Shown here: positions 16,620-24,471 of the stretch, in pieces | Layout: the number at the start of each line of letters is the position of its first letter | How positions within the stretch are numbered: position 1 is the stretch's first letter | Source of the DNA: Geodermatophilus sp. DSM 44513 | GTDB taxonomy: Bacteria > Actinomycetota > Actinomycetes > Mycobacteriales > Geodermatophilaceae | DNA length: 64,000 bases | Assembly: GCF_032460525.1 (NCBI RefSeq) | Contig: NZ_CP135963.1 | Location: 744,001 to 808,000 of the forward strand | Reading direction: 5' to 3' | Translations under genes and position numbers: made by a program | The notes under the pieces: model-generated | What the model saw: only the letters and a program-made list of their open reading frames with translations | Told to the model about the DNA's origin: nothing | The model's database searches: none

Positions 16620-17489
16620 GTGACCGCCGTCCCCACCGCCGTCCACCCGGCCACCGACGATCCCGGCTCCCTGGACGCGCTGGCCGGGCTGGTGGCCGAC
16701 GGCGACGTCGTCGTGCTGACCGGTGCCGGGCTGTCCACCGACTCCGGCATCCCCGACTACCGCGGGGCCACCGGGTCGCTGCGCCGGCACACGCCGATGA
16801 CCTACCAGACGTTCCTGCGCGACCCCCGCGGCCGGCACCGCTACTGGGCCCGCAGCTACGTCGGGTGGCCGCAGATCCGCGAGGCCCGGCCGAACGCGGG
16901 GCACGCGGCGGTCGCCGACCTGCAGCGCGCCGGGCTGGTGGGCGGGCTGATCACGCAGAACGTCGACGGGCTGCACCAGGCTGCCGGCGCGCGCGACGTC
17001 CTCGAGCTGCACGGCGGGCTGGACCGCACGATCTGCCTGGCCTGCGGGGACGTCGCCGACCGCGGCGCGCTGCACGAGCGGCTGCGGGCGGCCAACCCGC
17101 ACTTCGGCCCGCACGCCGACGAGGTCAACCCCGACGGCGACGCCGAGCTGCCCGACGAGGTGCTCGACGGGTTCGTCATGGTCGACTGCACCGCCTGCGG
17201 GCGCGGGCCGCTCAAGCCCGACGTCGTCTTCTTCGGCGAGACGGTGCCGCGCGACCGGGTGGACGCCTGCTTCGCCATGGTGGAGCGGGCCGGCTGTCTG
17301 CTGGTGCTCGGCTCCTCCCTGACCGTGATGAGCGGCTACCGGTTCGTGCTGCGCGCCGAGAAGCTCGGCGTCCCCGTCGGGCTGGTCAACCTCGGCCCCA
17401 CCCGCGGCGACGCGAAGGTCGACGTCCGGGTGGACGCCCCGCTCGGCGCGGTGCTGCCCGACCTGGTGCGCCGCGTCGCCGACGGATGA
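16620..17489 (+). CDS. Sir2 family NAD-dependent protein deacylase
   Basis: 289 residues. NAD-binding motif TGAGLSTDSGIPDYRG (near 39-54), TQNVDGLH with the catalytic-region Asn/Asp, catalytic His in LELHGG, zinc ligands in ICLACGD and DCTACG, then KPDVVFFGE and LGSSLTVMSG. All sirtuin core motifs are intact. It removes acyl groups from lysines using NAD. GTG 16620 is the start; the stop overlaps an ATG at 17486 of the following small frame. Confidence 0.93.
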   Translation: MTAVPTAVHPATDDPGSLDALAGLVADGDVVVLTGAGLSTDSGIPDYRGATGSLRRHTPMTYQTFLRDPRGRHRYWARSYVGWPQIREARPNAGHAAVADLQRAGLVGGLITQNVDGLHQAAGARDVLELHGGLDRTICLACGDVADRGALHERLRAANPHFGPHADEVNPDGDAELPDEVLDGFVMVDCTACGRGPLKPDVVFFGETVPRDRVDACFAMVERAGCLLVLGSSLTVMSGYRFVLRAEKLGVPVGLVNLGPTRGDAKVDVRVDAPLGAVLPDLVRRVADG

Positions 17490-17854
17490 CGCGCGAGCGG
17501 AAGGACCTCCCTGCCCCCCAGCGCTCGCGAGCTCGCGCCGGGCCCCTGCAGGGAGGCCACCTGACCGACGACGGGCGCTGGCTGGTCGTCGACGGCCGGC
17601 GCTGGCGGGCCGCCGACACCGCGCTGCCCGACGACGTCCGCGCCCGGCTGCTGCACCACCTCGGCGTGGCGCGCTCCGCCGTCCGCACGGCCGGCCGGTC
17701 CGGGGACGACGCCGCGCTGGCCGCCGCCCGCGCCCGGGTGCAGCTGGCCAAGACCGGGCTGGGGGAGCGCGGCCCGGCCTGGTGGGAGCAGGACGACGCC
17801 GCCCGCCGCGCCCGCTGGGAGGCCGCGCTCACCGCCCTCGACGACGGGGCCTGA
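17486..17854 (+). CDS. Small conserved hypothetical protein whose N-terminus runs through a hairpin repeat
   Basis: The clear protein body begins at LTDDGRWLVVDGRRWRAADTALP and continues to about 97 residues of helical, Arg/Ala-rich sequence ending ARWEAALTALDDGA, as in small actinobacterial proteins with an RWRAxDP start. The only conventional start in frame is ATG 17486, overlapping the sirtuin stop; it adds 25 residues encoded by a hairpin repeat. The alternative is a CTG start at 17561, six bases after GGGAGG. I annotate the longer frame, with the start uncertain. Confidence 0.6.
   Translation: MTRERKDLPAPQRSRARAGPLQGGHLTDDGRWLVVDGRRWRAADTALPDDVRARLLHHLGVARSAVRTAGRSGDDAALAAARARVQLAKTGLGERGPAWWEQDDAARRARWEAALTALDDGA
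17499..17558. repeat. Hairpin repeat, copy C (overlaps a coding start)
   Basis: The left arm GGAAGGACCTCCCTGC (17499-17514) pairs with the right arm GCAGGGAGGCC (17548-17558); the terminal GTTCC of the other copies is absent. It starts ten bases after the sirtuin stop codon. Its GGGAGG could serve as a ribosome binding site for a CTG start at 17561. Confidence 0.8.
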
Positions 17855-17869
17855 GCGCGTCCGACCGCG

Positions 17870-18742
17870 TCAGGGCAGCGGCAGGCAGCTGGGCCGGTAC
17901 GCCGGGTCGCCGGGGCCCTTCCGCTCCAGGGCGTCGAGCACCAGCTGGTGCACGACCGGGTCGTTGGGGGCCTGGTCGTGCTCGACCGGGTCGGCCGGGC
18001 ACAGGTCCTGGATCGTGGTGTTGGTGACCTGCCGGGCCGGGCCGGCGAGGAACTGGCTGGTGTAGGGGGTGACCACCTCGTCGTACACCGTCGCGATCAC
18101 CGTGTAGTCCGGCCCGCGCACCGTGTCGCCGGAGGCGTCGAGCTCCTGCAGGAACGCCGAGCCGGCCTGCTGGTCCGTGCACGCCTGGCACAGCGGGTTG
18201 TCCGGCCCGGGTGCCGTCGGGCCGAGCGCCTCCGGCGGGGGCACGATCAGCCCCTCGGTGCCGTGGTTGGACGGCGCGATGCCGACGAGGTCGTCCACCT
18301 CGGCCGCGCCGCCGAGCAGGTGCATGTAGTACCGCGGCATCATCCCGCCCTGGCTGTGCCCGACGACGTCGACCTCCCGGGCGCCGGTGGCGGTGCGCAC
18401 CCGGTCGACGAAGACGGCGAGCTCCGCGGCGGAGTCCGCGACCGGCCCGGTGGCCGGCACTCCGTTGGTCTCCCCGTAGTCCAGGGCGAACACGCAGTAC
18501 CCCGCGCCGGCCAGGTACGGCGAGAGGGTCGACCAGTTCTTGGCCATCGACTCGAAGGTGCCCGGGACCAGGACGACCGGCTCGGGGTGGGCCGCCGACG
18601 GCCGGCAGGACCAGTCGTTCGCCCCCGGCGGGGACACCCCAGGCACCGCGGCACCGGCCGGGGGCGCACCGAGGAGGGTCGCGGTGAGGGCGGCCGCGGC
18701 GGCCAGCGCGGTGCGGCGGGACCGGGATCGGGACGGGCGCAC
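17870..18742 (-). CDS. Secreted lipase (class 2-type alpha/beta hydrolase)
   Basis: 290 residues with a signal peptide (Arg-rich start, then about 18 Ala/Leu residues and an AGAAVPG cleavage region near residue 31). The mature enzyme has EPVVLVPGTFESMAKNW for the oxyanion region and nucleophile GHSQGGMMPRYYM (Ser near residue 127). Paired cysteines (CRPS, LCQACTD, CPAD, SCLP) could form disulfides outside the cell. It resembles actinobacterial triacylglycerol lipases. The start is GTG 18742; it is divergent from the glycosylase-like fusion gene. Confidence 0.88.
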   Translation of the reverse strand: MRPSRSRSRRTALAAAAALTATLLGAPPAGAAVPGVSPPGANDWSCRPSAAHPEPVVLVPGTFESMAKNWSTLSPYLAGAGYCVFALDYGETNGVPATGPVADSAAELAVFVDRVRTATGAREVDVVGHSQGGMMPRYYMHLLGGAAEVDDLVGIAPSNHGTEGLIVPPPEALGPTAPGPDNPLCQACTDQQAGSAFLQELDASGDTVRGPDYTVIATVYDEVVTPYTSQFLAGPARQVTNTTIQDLCPADPVEHDQAPNDPVVHQLVLDALERKGPGDPAYRPSCLPLP

Positions 18743-18871
18743 GGGACCACCTCGGGAGGACGTCGGCAGGCCGCCGGGCAGCGGCGGCCGGTGCCGGGAA
18801 CGGTAGGTCGGGCCCGCGGCGGCCGCACGGCGGGCGGTTGACCGTGTGCGGGCACGGGCAGGAAGGTCCCG

Positions 18872-19834
18872 ATGCAGACCTTCCTGCCCGTCCCGGACTT
18901 CACCGACAGCGCCCGGATGCTGGACTCACCCCGGCTGGGCAAGCAGCGGGTCGAGACGCTGCAGGTGCTGCGCGCGCTGGAGCTGCCCGACTACGGCTGG
19001 ACGTCGCACCCCGTCGTCCGCATGTGGCGCGGCCGGACCCCGGCGCTGGTGGCCTACGGGCTGGCGAGCGTCCGGGCCTGGCAGGAGCGCGGCTTCGCCG
19101 ACAGCACGCACACCCTGATCGCGGAGTTCGCCCCCGACGTGGTCGGCGTGGGACAGGAGGAATTGGCCCGCGCCGGGGTGCTGCCGTCCTGGGTGGGCGA
19201 CGAGGCGGTGCACCGGTCGCACCGGTCCAACCTGCTGGCCAAGGACCCGGGGTTCTACCGGCCGCTGTTCGGCCCCCGCTTCGGGCCCGAGCCCGACGAC
19301 CTGCCCTACGTGTGGCCCGAGCCCGACGACCTGCCGCCACCGGCGCCGCCGGAGGGCACGCGGGTGTGGGTGGTGCGGCCCCGGGCGCACAACGAGCTCG
19401 GTGCCTGCCTGGCCGCCGGTGTGGTGGGGGTGGGCACTCAGTCCGGCGTCGACGTCGACGCCACCGGCCTGTCCCCGGTCGAACTGCGCGCGCTGGCCAA
19501 GGAGCTCTCCGGCCGGCGTCCCAGCAAGGACCTGCGCCAGCTCTCGGTCTTCCTCGACGACATCCGCCCCGGCGACCCGGTCGCGCTGCCCATCGAGCAC
19601 GGCGCCGGGCTCCTGCTCGGTGAGGTGCTGGGGGACTACCTGTTCCAGGGGCGGGAGCTGCTGCCGCACCGCCGTCCGGCCCGCTGGGACCGCGTCGTCC
19701 CGCGCGCCGCGGCGCGCCCGCCGGCCACGCTGCAGGACCCCCGGGCGCTGTTCTCCGTCGTCATCGACCCCGACGTCCTCCCCCCGTCGCTGGCCGGGGT
19801 CACCTACCGCGAGCCGGCGCTGCCGCTGGTCTAG
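18872..19834 (+). CDS. MSMEG_6728/pyrimidine-dimer glycosylase-like domain fused to a PUA-like domain
   Basis: 320 residues in two domains. Residues 1-149 match the MSMEG_6728-type family related to small DNA glycosylases: QTFLPVPDFTDSARMLD, RLGKQRVETLQVL, HPVVRMWRG, HRSHRSNLLAKDPGFYRPLF and the terminal YVWP. After a short linker containing an internal duplication (PEPDDLP twice, near 139-154), residues 164-280 look like the PUA/EVE-like module found in front of Mrr-type restriction enzymes (RVWVVRPR, IRPGDPVALP, GEVLGDYLF, HRRPARWDRVVP). Repair or recognition of modified DNA is inferred. The TAG stop lies in the target site of the following IS. Confidence 0.72.
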   Translation: MQTFLPVPDFTDSARMLDSPRLGKQRVETLQVLRALELPDYGWTSHPVVRMWRGRTPALVAYGLASVRAWQERGFADSTHTLIAEFAPDVVGVGQEELARAGVLPSWVGDEAVHRSHRSNLLAKDPGFYRPLFGPRFGPEPDDLPYVWPEPDDLPPPAPPEGTRVWVVRPRAHNELGACLAAGVVGVGTQSGVDVDATGLSPVELRALAKELSGRRPSKDLRQLSVFLDDIRPGDPVALPIEHGAGLLLGEVLGDYLFQGRELLPHRRPARWDRVVPRAAARPPATLQDPRALFSVVIDPDVLPPSLAGVTYREPALPLV

Positions 19835-19835
19835 G

Positions 19836-20954
19836 TGTACTGACCAGAGACGTTGGTCGAGGGCATGTGATCACGGGATCTGACTGACTGATCTTGTGGA
19901 GGGAGGACCTCCGGACGTGGAGTGGAGCTGCTGAAGGCACCCACCCACACAAACCCGGAGGTCCTCGTGGCCCACGCTAATGCCGCTCTGACTCCACGCC
20001 AGCGTCTGCGCCTGGCCCGCGCGGTGGTGGAGGACGACTGGACGGTCTCCTACGCCGCCGCGGTGTTCCAGGTCGCCTATCCGACGGCGAAGCGCTGGGT
20101 GGAGCGCTACCGCCAGGCCGGGCCGGCCGGCATGGCCGACCGCAGCTCCCGCCCGCACCGCAGCCCCCGGCGCACGCCGCGACCGCTGGTCCGGCGGATC
20201 GTGCACCTGCGCTGGCGGCACCGGCTCGGGCCGGTGGAGATCGGCGCCCGGCTGCGGGTACCGGCCTCCACGGTCTACGCGGTGTTGCGCCGCTGCCGGC
20301 TCAACCGCCTGTCCCACATCGACCGGCGCACCGGCGAGCGCGTCCGCCGCTACGAGCACGAGCGGCCCGGCTCGCTACTGCACGTCGACGTCAAGAAGCT
20401 GGGCAACATCCCCGACGGCGGCGGCTGGCGCTACGTCGGCCGCGCCCAGGGCGGCAAGAACCGGGCAGCAACCCCGGGCAAGCCCCGCAGCAAGCGCCGC
20501 GAACCGCTGCTGGGCACCGCGTTCGTGCACACCGTGCTCGACGACCACAGCCGGGTCGCCTACGCCGAGATCCACGACGACGAGACCGCCGCCACCGCCA
20601 TCGGCGTGCTGCGCCGCGCGGTGGCCTGGTTCGCCGCCCGCGCCGTCACCGCCGAGCGGGTGCTGAGCGACAACGGCTCGGCCTACCGCTCCCACGCCTG
20701 GCGCGACGCCTGCCTCGAGCTCGGCATCACGCCCAAGCGGACCCGGCCCTACCGGCCACAGACCAACGGCAAGATCGAACGCTTCCACCGCACCATGGCC
20801 GACGGCTGGGCCTTCCGCCGGATGTTCCTCAGCGAACTCGCCCGCCGCCAGGCCCTGCCCGGCTGGCTGCACGAGTACAACCATCACCGGCCCCACACCG
20901 CGATCGGACGCCGCCCACCGATCACGCGACTGACCAACCTGTCTGGGCAGTACA
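19836..20954 (+). mobile_element. IS481-family insertion sequence, complete
   Basis: Terminal inverted repeats of 23 bases (19836-19858 and 20932-20954) match at 20 positions, starting TGTACTG. They are flanked by a 6-base direct repeat TCTAGG at 19830-19835 and 20955-20960, which fits the NCTAGN target preference known for IS481. The element is 1119 bases and holds one intact transposase gene, so it looks recent. Confidence 0.93.
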
Positions 20955-20959
20955 TCTAG
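19967..20959 (+). CDS. IS481-family transposase
   Basis: 330 residues from GTG 19967, preceded by a GGAGG-type site. An N-terminal helix-turn-helix (LTPRQRLRLARAVV, VAYPTAKRWVERYRQ) is followed by the DDE catalytic core: HVDVKKLG, the second Asp in LSDNGSAY, and the Glu in TNGKIERFHRTM. The gene is intact. Its last codon is completed by, and its TAG stop supplied by, the duplicated target TCTAGG, so the element itself lacks a stop codon. Confidence 0.95.
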   Translation: MAHANAALTPRQRLRLARAVVEDDWTVSYAAAVFQVAYPTAKRWVERYRQAGPAGMADRSSRPHRSPRRTPRPLVRRIVHLRWRHRLGPVEIGARLRVPASTVYAVLRRCRLNRLSHIDRRTGERVRRYEHERPGSLLHVDVKKLGNIPDGGGWRYVGRAQGGKNRAATPGKPRSKRREPLLGTAFVHTVLDDHSRVAYAEIHDDETAATAIGVLRRAVAWFAARAVTAERVLSDNGSAYRSHAWRDACLELGITPKRTRPYRPQTNGKIERFHRTMADGWAFRRMFLSELARRQALPGWLHEYNHHRPHTAIGRRPPITRLTNLSGQYI

Positions 20960-21723
20960 GGGGTCCCGAGGGCCGCGGCGAGCCGCTCGTCCGCCGCCGG
21001 TCGCAGCCGCGGGTGCCCGGCCGCGGCGACCAGCGTCCACGCGGCGGCGTGCAGTTGGCGCAGTTCCAGCCACGGGGTCAGCTCGGCGTCGGAGGGCCCA
21101 CCGATCGCATCCAGGGCGGCCCAGCCGTCGGGCGTGGCCAGCAGGTTGCCCGGGGTCGCGTCGCCGTGCAGCCGGGTGGCCTCACCGGCCAGCCGAGGGC
21201 CCAGCTGGTCCAGCCGGGCGGCGAGCCGGTCGAGCTGCCCGGACGGCGCACTCCAGGCCCGGCCGCTCACGACGAAGCCGGTCAGGTCCTCCAGCGGCGT
21301 GTCCAGGGCCGTTCCGCGCACGGGGAGTCCGGCCAGGTGCCCGTGCAACTCGGCGAGGGCCTCGGCGGCCTGGGCCGGAGTGGGCGCGACCGGCAGCACC
21401 GTGACGTGCCGCCAGAAGGTCAGCTCCAGGCCGGAGTGGCGGTGCGGCCCGGGCGGCAGCGCGTCGCTGGGTGGCACGACCGCGGCCCCTGCCGCCGCGA
21501 GGGCCGCGGCGAGCGCGACCTCCCGGGCCAGGGAGCGCAGGGGTGCCGGCCGCAGCAGCGGCGTCAGGGTGGCCACCCGCGCCACCACCGGTGCCGGTGC
21601 CAGGTGGACGACGACGTTGACCCCGTCGTGCAGCACCCGCGGGTCGGTGGCGTGGACGCCGTGCGCCGCCGCGACCGCCCGGGCGGCGAGCAGCGCCCGC
21701 GCCGCCCGGGCGGAGGGGTTCAC
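20956..21723 (-). CDS. Aminoglycoside phosphotransferase-like (APH) family protein
   Basis: 255 residues. The catalytic loop RLHGDATPGNLL matches the HGDxxxxN pattern of APH/choline kinase-like enzymes. The metal-binding segment that follows (WAALDAIGGPSDAELT) keeps one Asp but is less canonical than the usual DFD/DWE. The N-terminal ATP lobe is short. The start is GTG 21723, overlapping the stop of the thioesterase gene (GTGA). Its TAG stop is in the CTAG target of the adjacent IS. The substrate is unknown; actual drug resistance cannot be inferred. Confidence 0.78.
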   Translation of the reverse strand: MNPSARAARALLAARAVAAAHGVHATDPRVLHDGVNVVVHLAPAPVVARVATLTPLLRPAPLRSLAREVALAAALAAAGAAVVPPSDALPPGPHRHSGLELTFWRHVTVLPVAPTPAQAAEALAELHGHLAGLPVRGTALDTPLEDLTGFVVSGRAWSAPSGQLDRLAARLDQLGPRLAGEATRLHGDATPGNLLATPDGWAALDAIGGPSDAELTPWLELRQLHAAAWTLVAAAGHPRLRPAADERLAAALGTP

Positions 21724-22139
21724 GCGGTGGGCCGCCGGATGTTCTGCAGCCGGACCTGGCCGCGCGCCACCAGCTTCCCGTCATCGGCACGGGTGAGCAG
21801 CACCTGCCACAGCTGCTGGGTGCGGCCCTGCTGCACCGGCTCGGCGACGACCTTCAACCGGCCCTCGGTCATCGAGCGGAGGAAGTCGGTGTTGTTGTTG
21901 ACGCCGACCGCGAACTGGCCGGAGTCGGCCACCGCCACACTGGCCCCGATGCTGGCTGCGGACTCCACGACGGCGCAGTAGAGCCCGCCGTGGACGACGC
22001 CCCACGGGGTGTGCTGGTCCGGCCCGACCTCCACCGTGCCGGTGACCCGGGTGCCACTCGCCTCGCCGACCACCAGACCGGTCGCGGCGACGAACCGGCT
22101 GGCCGACGCCAGGTCCACCCCGGGCAGGTCGCCACTCAC
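21720..22139 (-). CDS. PaaI-type hotdog-fold thioesterase
   Basis: 139 residues with the hotdog signature HTPWGVVHGGLYCAVVESAAS, in which the HGG segment and following acidic residue form the catalytic site, then VGVNNNTDFLRSM and a final QVRLQNI strand. It hydrolyses acyl-CoA thioesters, often aromatic ones. It sits in a coupled minus-strand string: the VOC gene stop overlaps its GTG start at 22137-22139, and its own stop overlaps the APH start. Confidence 0.88.
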   Translation of the reverse strand: MSGDLPGVDLASASRFVAATGLVVGEASGTRVTGTVEVGPDQHTPWGVVHGGLYCAVVESAASIGASVAVADSGQFAVGVNNNTDFLRSMTEGRLKVVAEPVQQGRTQQLWQVLLTRADDGKLVARGQVRLQNIRRPTA

Positions 22140-22498
22140 GCCGCGTCCCGGACCAGGCAGAAGGGGTGGCCCACCGGGTCGGCGTAGACGCGGAAGTCAC
22201 CACCGCCGCCGGGCAGCTTCCGGGCGCCCAGCGCGATCGCCCGGGGCTCGGCCTCCTCGACGTCGGCCACCCGGATGTCGAGGTGGAACTGCTGGGGGTG
22301 CTCGGGGTCGGGCCAGTCGGGGGGCTGCAGGTCCGGCGCCTGCTGGAACGCCAGCCGGTACCCCTGCCCGGTGACGACCACCCAGTCGTCGCCCGGCGCC
22401 CCCCTGCTCACCTCCATCCCCAGCAGGTCGGCGTAGAAGGTCGCGAGCGCGTGCGCGTCGGGCGCGTCGATGACGACGGAGTGCAGCTGGCCGATCAT
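22136..22498 (-). CDS. VOC family (glyoxalase-like) protein
   Basis: 120 residues in two beta-alpha-beta-beta-beta halves: LHSVVIDAPDAHALATFYADLLGM with the first metal histidine, then FHLDIRVADVEEAEPRAIALGA and YADPVGHPFCLV. It is a typical stand-alone vicinal-oxygen-chelate protein, possibly a glyoxalase, dioxygenase or resistance protein. ATG 22498 begins the coupled VOC-thioesterase-APH operon. It is divergent from the YbaK-like gene. Confidence 0.85.
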   Translation of the reverse strand: MIGQLHSVVIDAPDAHALATFYADLLGMEVSRGAPGDDWVVVTGQGYRLAFQQAPDLQPPDWPDPEHPQQFHLDIRVADVEEAEPRAIALGARKLPGGGGDFRVYADPVGHPFCLVRDAA

Positions 22499-22588
22499 GG
22501 GCCCATCCTGCGGGCGGGGGCGGGGCCCGACCAGCGGGCACCCGGCCGCCGTCCGCGGGGATCGGGCCACCGGGGCAGGATCGTCGGT

Positions 22589-23284
22589 GTGGACCCCTCG
22601 ACCGCACCCCGGCTCGGCTCGCTGACCTGGACCCCCGCCGCCGAACGGCCCGAGCTGCTCGCGGCCCCGGTGGCCGCGGCGCTGGGCGCGCTGACCGGGC
22701 CCGCCTGGGTGGCCGAGATCGACGCCGACCTCGCCGACACCGCCGCCTTCACCGAGGCCTACGGCGTACCGCTGGAGGTCTCGGCCAACTGCGTGGTCGT
22801 CGCCGCCCGCCGGGCCGGGCAGACCGAGCTGGCCGCCTGCCTGGTCCCGGCGACCGCGCGCGCCGACGTCAACGGCTTGGTGCGCCGCCGGCTCGGTGCC
22901 CGCAAGGTCTCCTTCGCCCCGCAGGACGTCGCCGTCGCCGAGAGCGGCATGGCCTACGGCGGCATCACCCCCCTCGGCCTGCCGCCGTCCTGGCCGGTGC
23001 TCGTGGACCCCGCCGTCGCCGCCGCCGAGCTGGTGGTCATCGGGTCCGGGACCCGGGGCAGCAAGCTCGCCGTTCCCGGGGCCGCGCTGGCCGCGCTGCC
23101 CGGGGCGGAGGTCGTCGAGGGGCTGGGCCGCCCGGTGGCCGAACCGCCCCCGCCCCGATCGGAGGCCCCGACCGGACGCGCCCCCGACGACCGGGACGTC
23201 GGCTGGGGCGAGCGGCCCGACGAGCCCTCCGCCGACGACCGGCGCTACCAGGAGGACCGCCCGCCGCACTGGGGCACCGACTGA
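22589..23284 (+). CDS. YbaK/aminoacyl-tRNA deacylase family protein with a disordered tail
   Basis: 231 residues. The first ~180 match the YbaK/ProX editing fold: CVVVAARRAGQTELAACLV, the conserved lysine in RRRLGARKVSFA, GMAYGGITPLGLP and GSGTRGSKL. Such enzymes remove wrongly charged amino acids from tRNA. The last ~45 residues are acidic and proline-rich (RSEAPTGRAPDDRD, DDRRYQEDRPPHWG), which is not usual for the core family. GTG 22589 is chosen because it begins the conserved region. A hairpin repeat overlaps its stop. Confidence 0.82.
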   Translation: MDPSTAPRLGSLTWTPAAERPELLAAPVAAALGALTGPAWVAEIDADLADTAAFTEAYGVPLEVSANCVVVAARRAGQTELAACLVPATARADVNGLVRRRLGARKVSFAPQDVAVAESGMAYGGITPLGLPPSWPVLVDPAVAAAELVVIGSGTRGSKLAVPGAALAALPGAEVVEGLGRPVAEPPPPRSEAPTGRAPDDRDVGWGERPDEPSADDRRYQEDRPPHWGTD

Positions 23285-23351
23285 AGGAGGACCACCGTCC
23301 TCTCCACGCCTCGCGAGCGCAGGCGGAGGGCCCCTGGACGGTGGCCGTTCC
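23283..23351. repeat. Hairpin repeat, copy B
   Basis: The left arm, ending CCACCGTCC at 23300, pairs perfectly over nine bases with GGACGGTGG at 23336-23344, followed by the conserved CCGTTCC. It begins inside the TGA stop of the YbaK-like gene and fills the convergent gap before mscL, as a two-way terminator would. Confidence 0.85.
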
Positions 23352-23357
23352 AGCGCA

Positions 23358-23741
23358 TCACCTGGCGCGCAGCAGGTCGCGGATCTCGGTCAGCAGCTCG
23401 GTCTGCGTCGGCTGTGCGGGCCCGGGCTCCTCGCCGCGGGCCCGCCGGTCGACCAGCGCCTTCATCGGCAGCACCACCAGGAGGTAGATGACCGCCGCCG
23501 TCATCACGAAGGTCACGAGCTGGCTGACGAACGCGCCCCAGGCGAACACCTGCCCGTCGACCACGACGGTCCCGCCCAGCTGGCCGCCGCCGCTCACCAG
23601 ACCCACCAGCGGGGTCAGGAAGGCCGCGGCGAAGGTGTTCACGACGGCGGTGAACGCCGTGCCGATGACGACGGCGACCGCGAGCTCGACCACGTTGCCG
23701 CGCAGCAGGAAGTCCTTGAAGCCTCTGAGCACGGGCGTCAT
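23358..23741 (-). CDS. mscL: Large-conductance mechanosensitive channel
   Basis: 127 residues, normal MscL length. The N-terminal amphipathic helix and first pore helix read FKDFLLRGNVVELAVAVVIGTAFTAVVN, with the conserved gate region; the second helix is FVMTAAVIYLLVVLPM, followed by a basic linker and a C-terminal coiled helix (TELLTEIRDLL). It releases solutes on osmotic downshock. Its ATG overlaps the stop of the upstream SAF-domain gene, so they are coupled. Confidence 0.95.
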   Translation of the reverse strand: MTPVLRGFKDFLLRGNVVELAVAVVIGTAFTAVVNTFAAAFLTPLVGLVSGGGQLGGTVVVDGQVFAWGAFVSQLVTFVMTAAVIYLLVVLPMKALVDRRARGEEPGPAQPTQTELLTEIRDLLRAR

Positions 23742-24385
23742 CCACCCACACGCGGGGGAGGCGGTCCAGCACCGACCGCGGGGCGTGGCGGCAGGCTGAG
23801 GGTCAGGGTGTCAGTGGTGGCCGCGGCGGCCAGGCGGGCGGCGGTGTCGGCGTCGACGGCGAGCAGCAGCAGCCCGTCGCCGTCCGGACCCGGGGTGGCG
23901 AGGACCGGCGCCGCGGCGGCCACGGTCTCGGCCCGTGCCGCGCCCGGTGCCGTGGCCAGGACGTCCACCCGGTCACCCGGCCGCACCAGCGCGGTCACCG
24001 CGAGGTCGGCGAGGCGCACCGGCGCGGCCACCTGACCGGCGGCGAGCCGGCTGGTCAGAGCGGTGCCGGCCAGGCCGGCGTCGGTGACCGGCTCGCCGGA
24101 CCGGACCGCCCCGGCGAGCACCTCGCCCACGACCGCCGACGGGGCCTCGGCCGCGCCGGCGGGGCGCAGGGACGGCGGGTACCGGGCGACCGCGAGGTCG
24201 GCGGCGGTGAGGACGGCGCCGGAGGCGAGGTCCGCCGCCGCGACGACGACCGGCACCGTGGCCGGCGGGCCGGCCGGTGCCGGTGCGGGCCGCAGGGCGA
24301 GCACCAGCGCGCCGGTGGCCAGGAGCGCGGCGAGCAGCTGCCGGGCCGCGTGCAGCGGCCGGCGCGGGCGGCGGAGACGGATCAC
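23738..24385 (-). CDS. SAF-domain protein (CpaB/RcpC-like), membrane anchored
   Basis: 215 residues from GTG 24385. One hydrophobic helix near residues 14-34 is followed by an SAF domain (VPVVVAAADLASGAVLTAADLAVARYPP, then SGEPVTDAGLAG and VRPGDRVDVLAT). In tight-adherence pilus systems CpaB/RcpC proteins of this type sit in the periplasm or wall. No other pilus genes are present here; many actinobacteria carry such stand-alone copies upstream of mscL. It overlaps the mscL start by four bases (ATGA). Confidence 0.82.
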   Translation of the reverse strand: MIRLRRPRRPLHAARQLLAALLATGALVLALRPAPAPAGPPATVPVVVAAADLASGAVLTAADLAVARYPPSLRPAGAAEAPSAVVGEVLAGAVRSGEPVTDAGLAGTALTSRLAAGQVAAPVRLADLAVTALVRPGDRVDVLATAPGAARAETVAAAAPVLATPGPDGDGLLLLAVDADTAARLAAAATTDTLTLSLPPRPAVGAGPPPPRVGG

Positions 24386-24471
24386 GGAACCAGGCTGGCC
24401 GCCCCGGACCGGGAGTGGGGCCGTGCGGGCGGGGCTGTGGAGGACGCGGCCGCCTGTGGACCGCGCCGCGG

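Noticed and set aside
20956..21723. Reading the APH-like gene as an antibiotic resistance gene
   Set aside because: The catalytic loop is present, but the metal-binding part is not canonical and the family is very broad, so drug resistance cannot be claimed.
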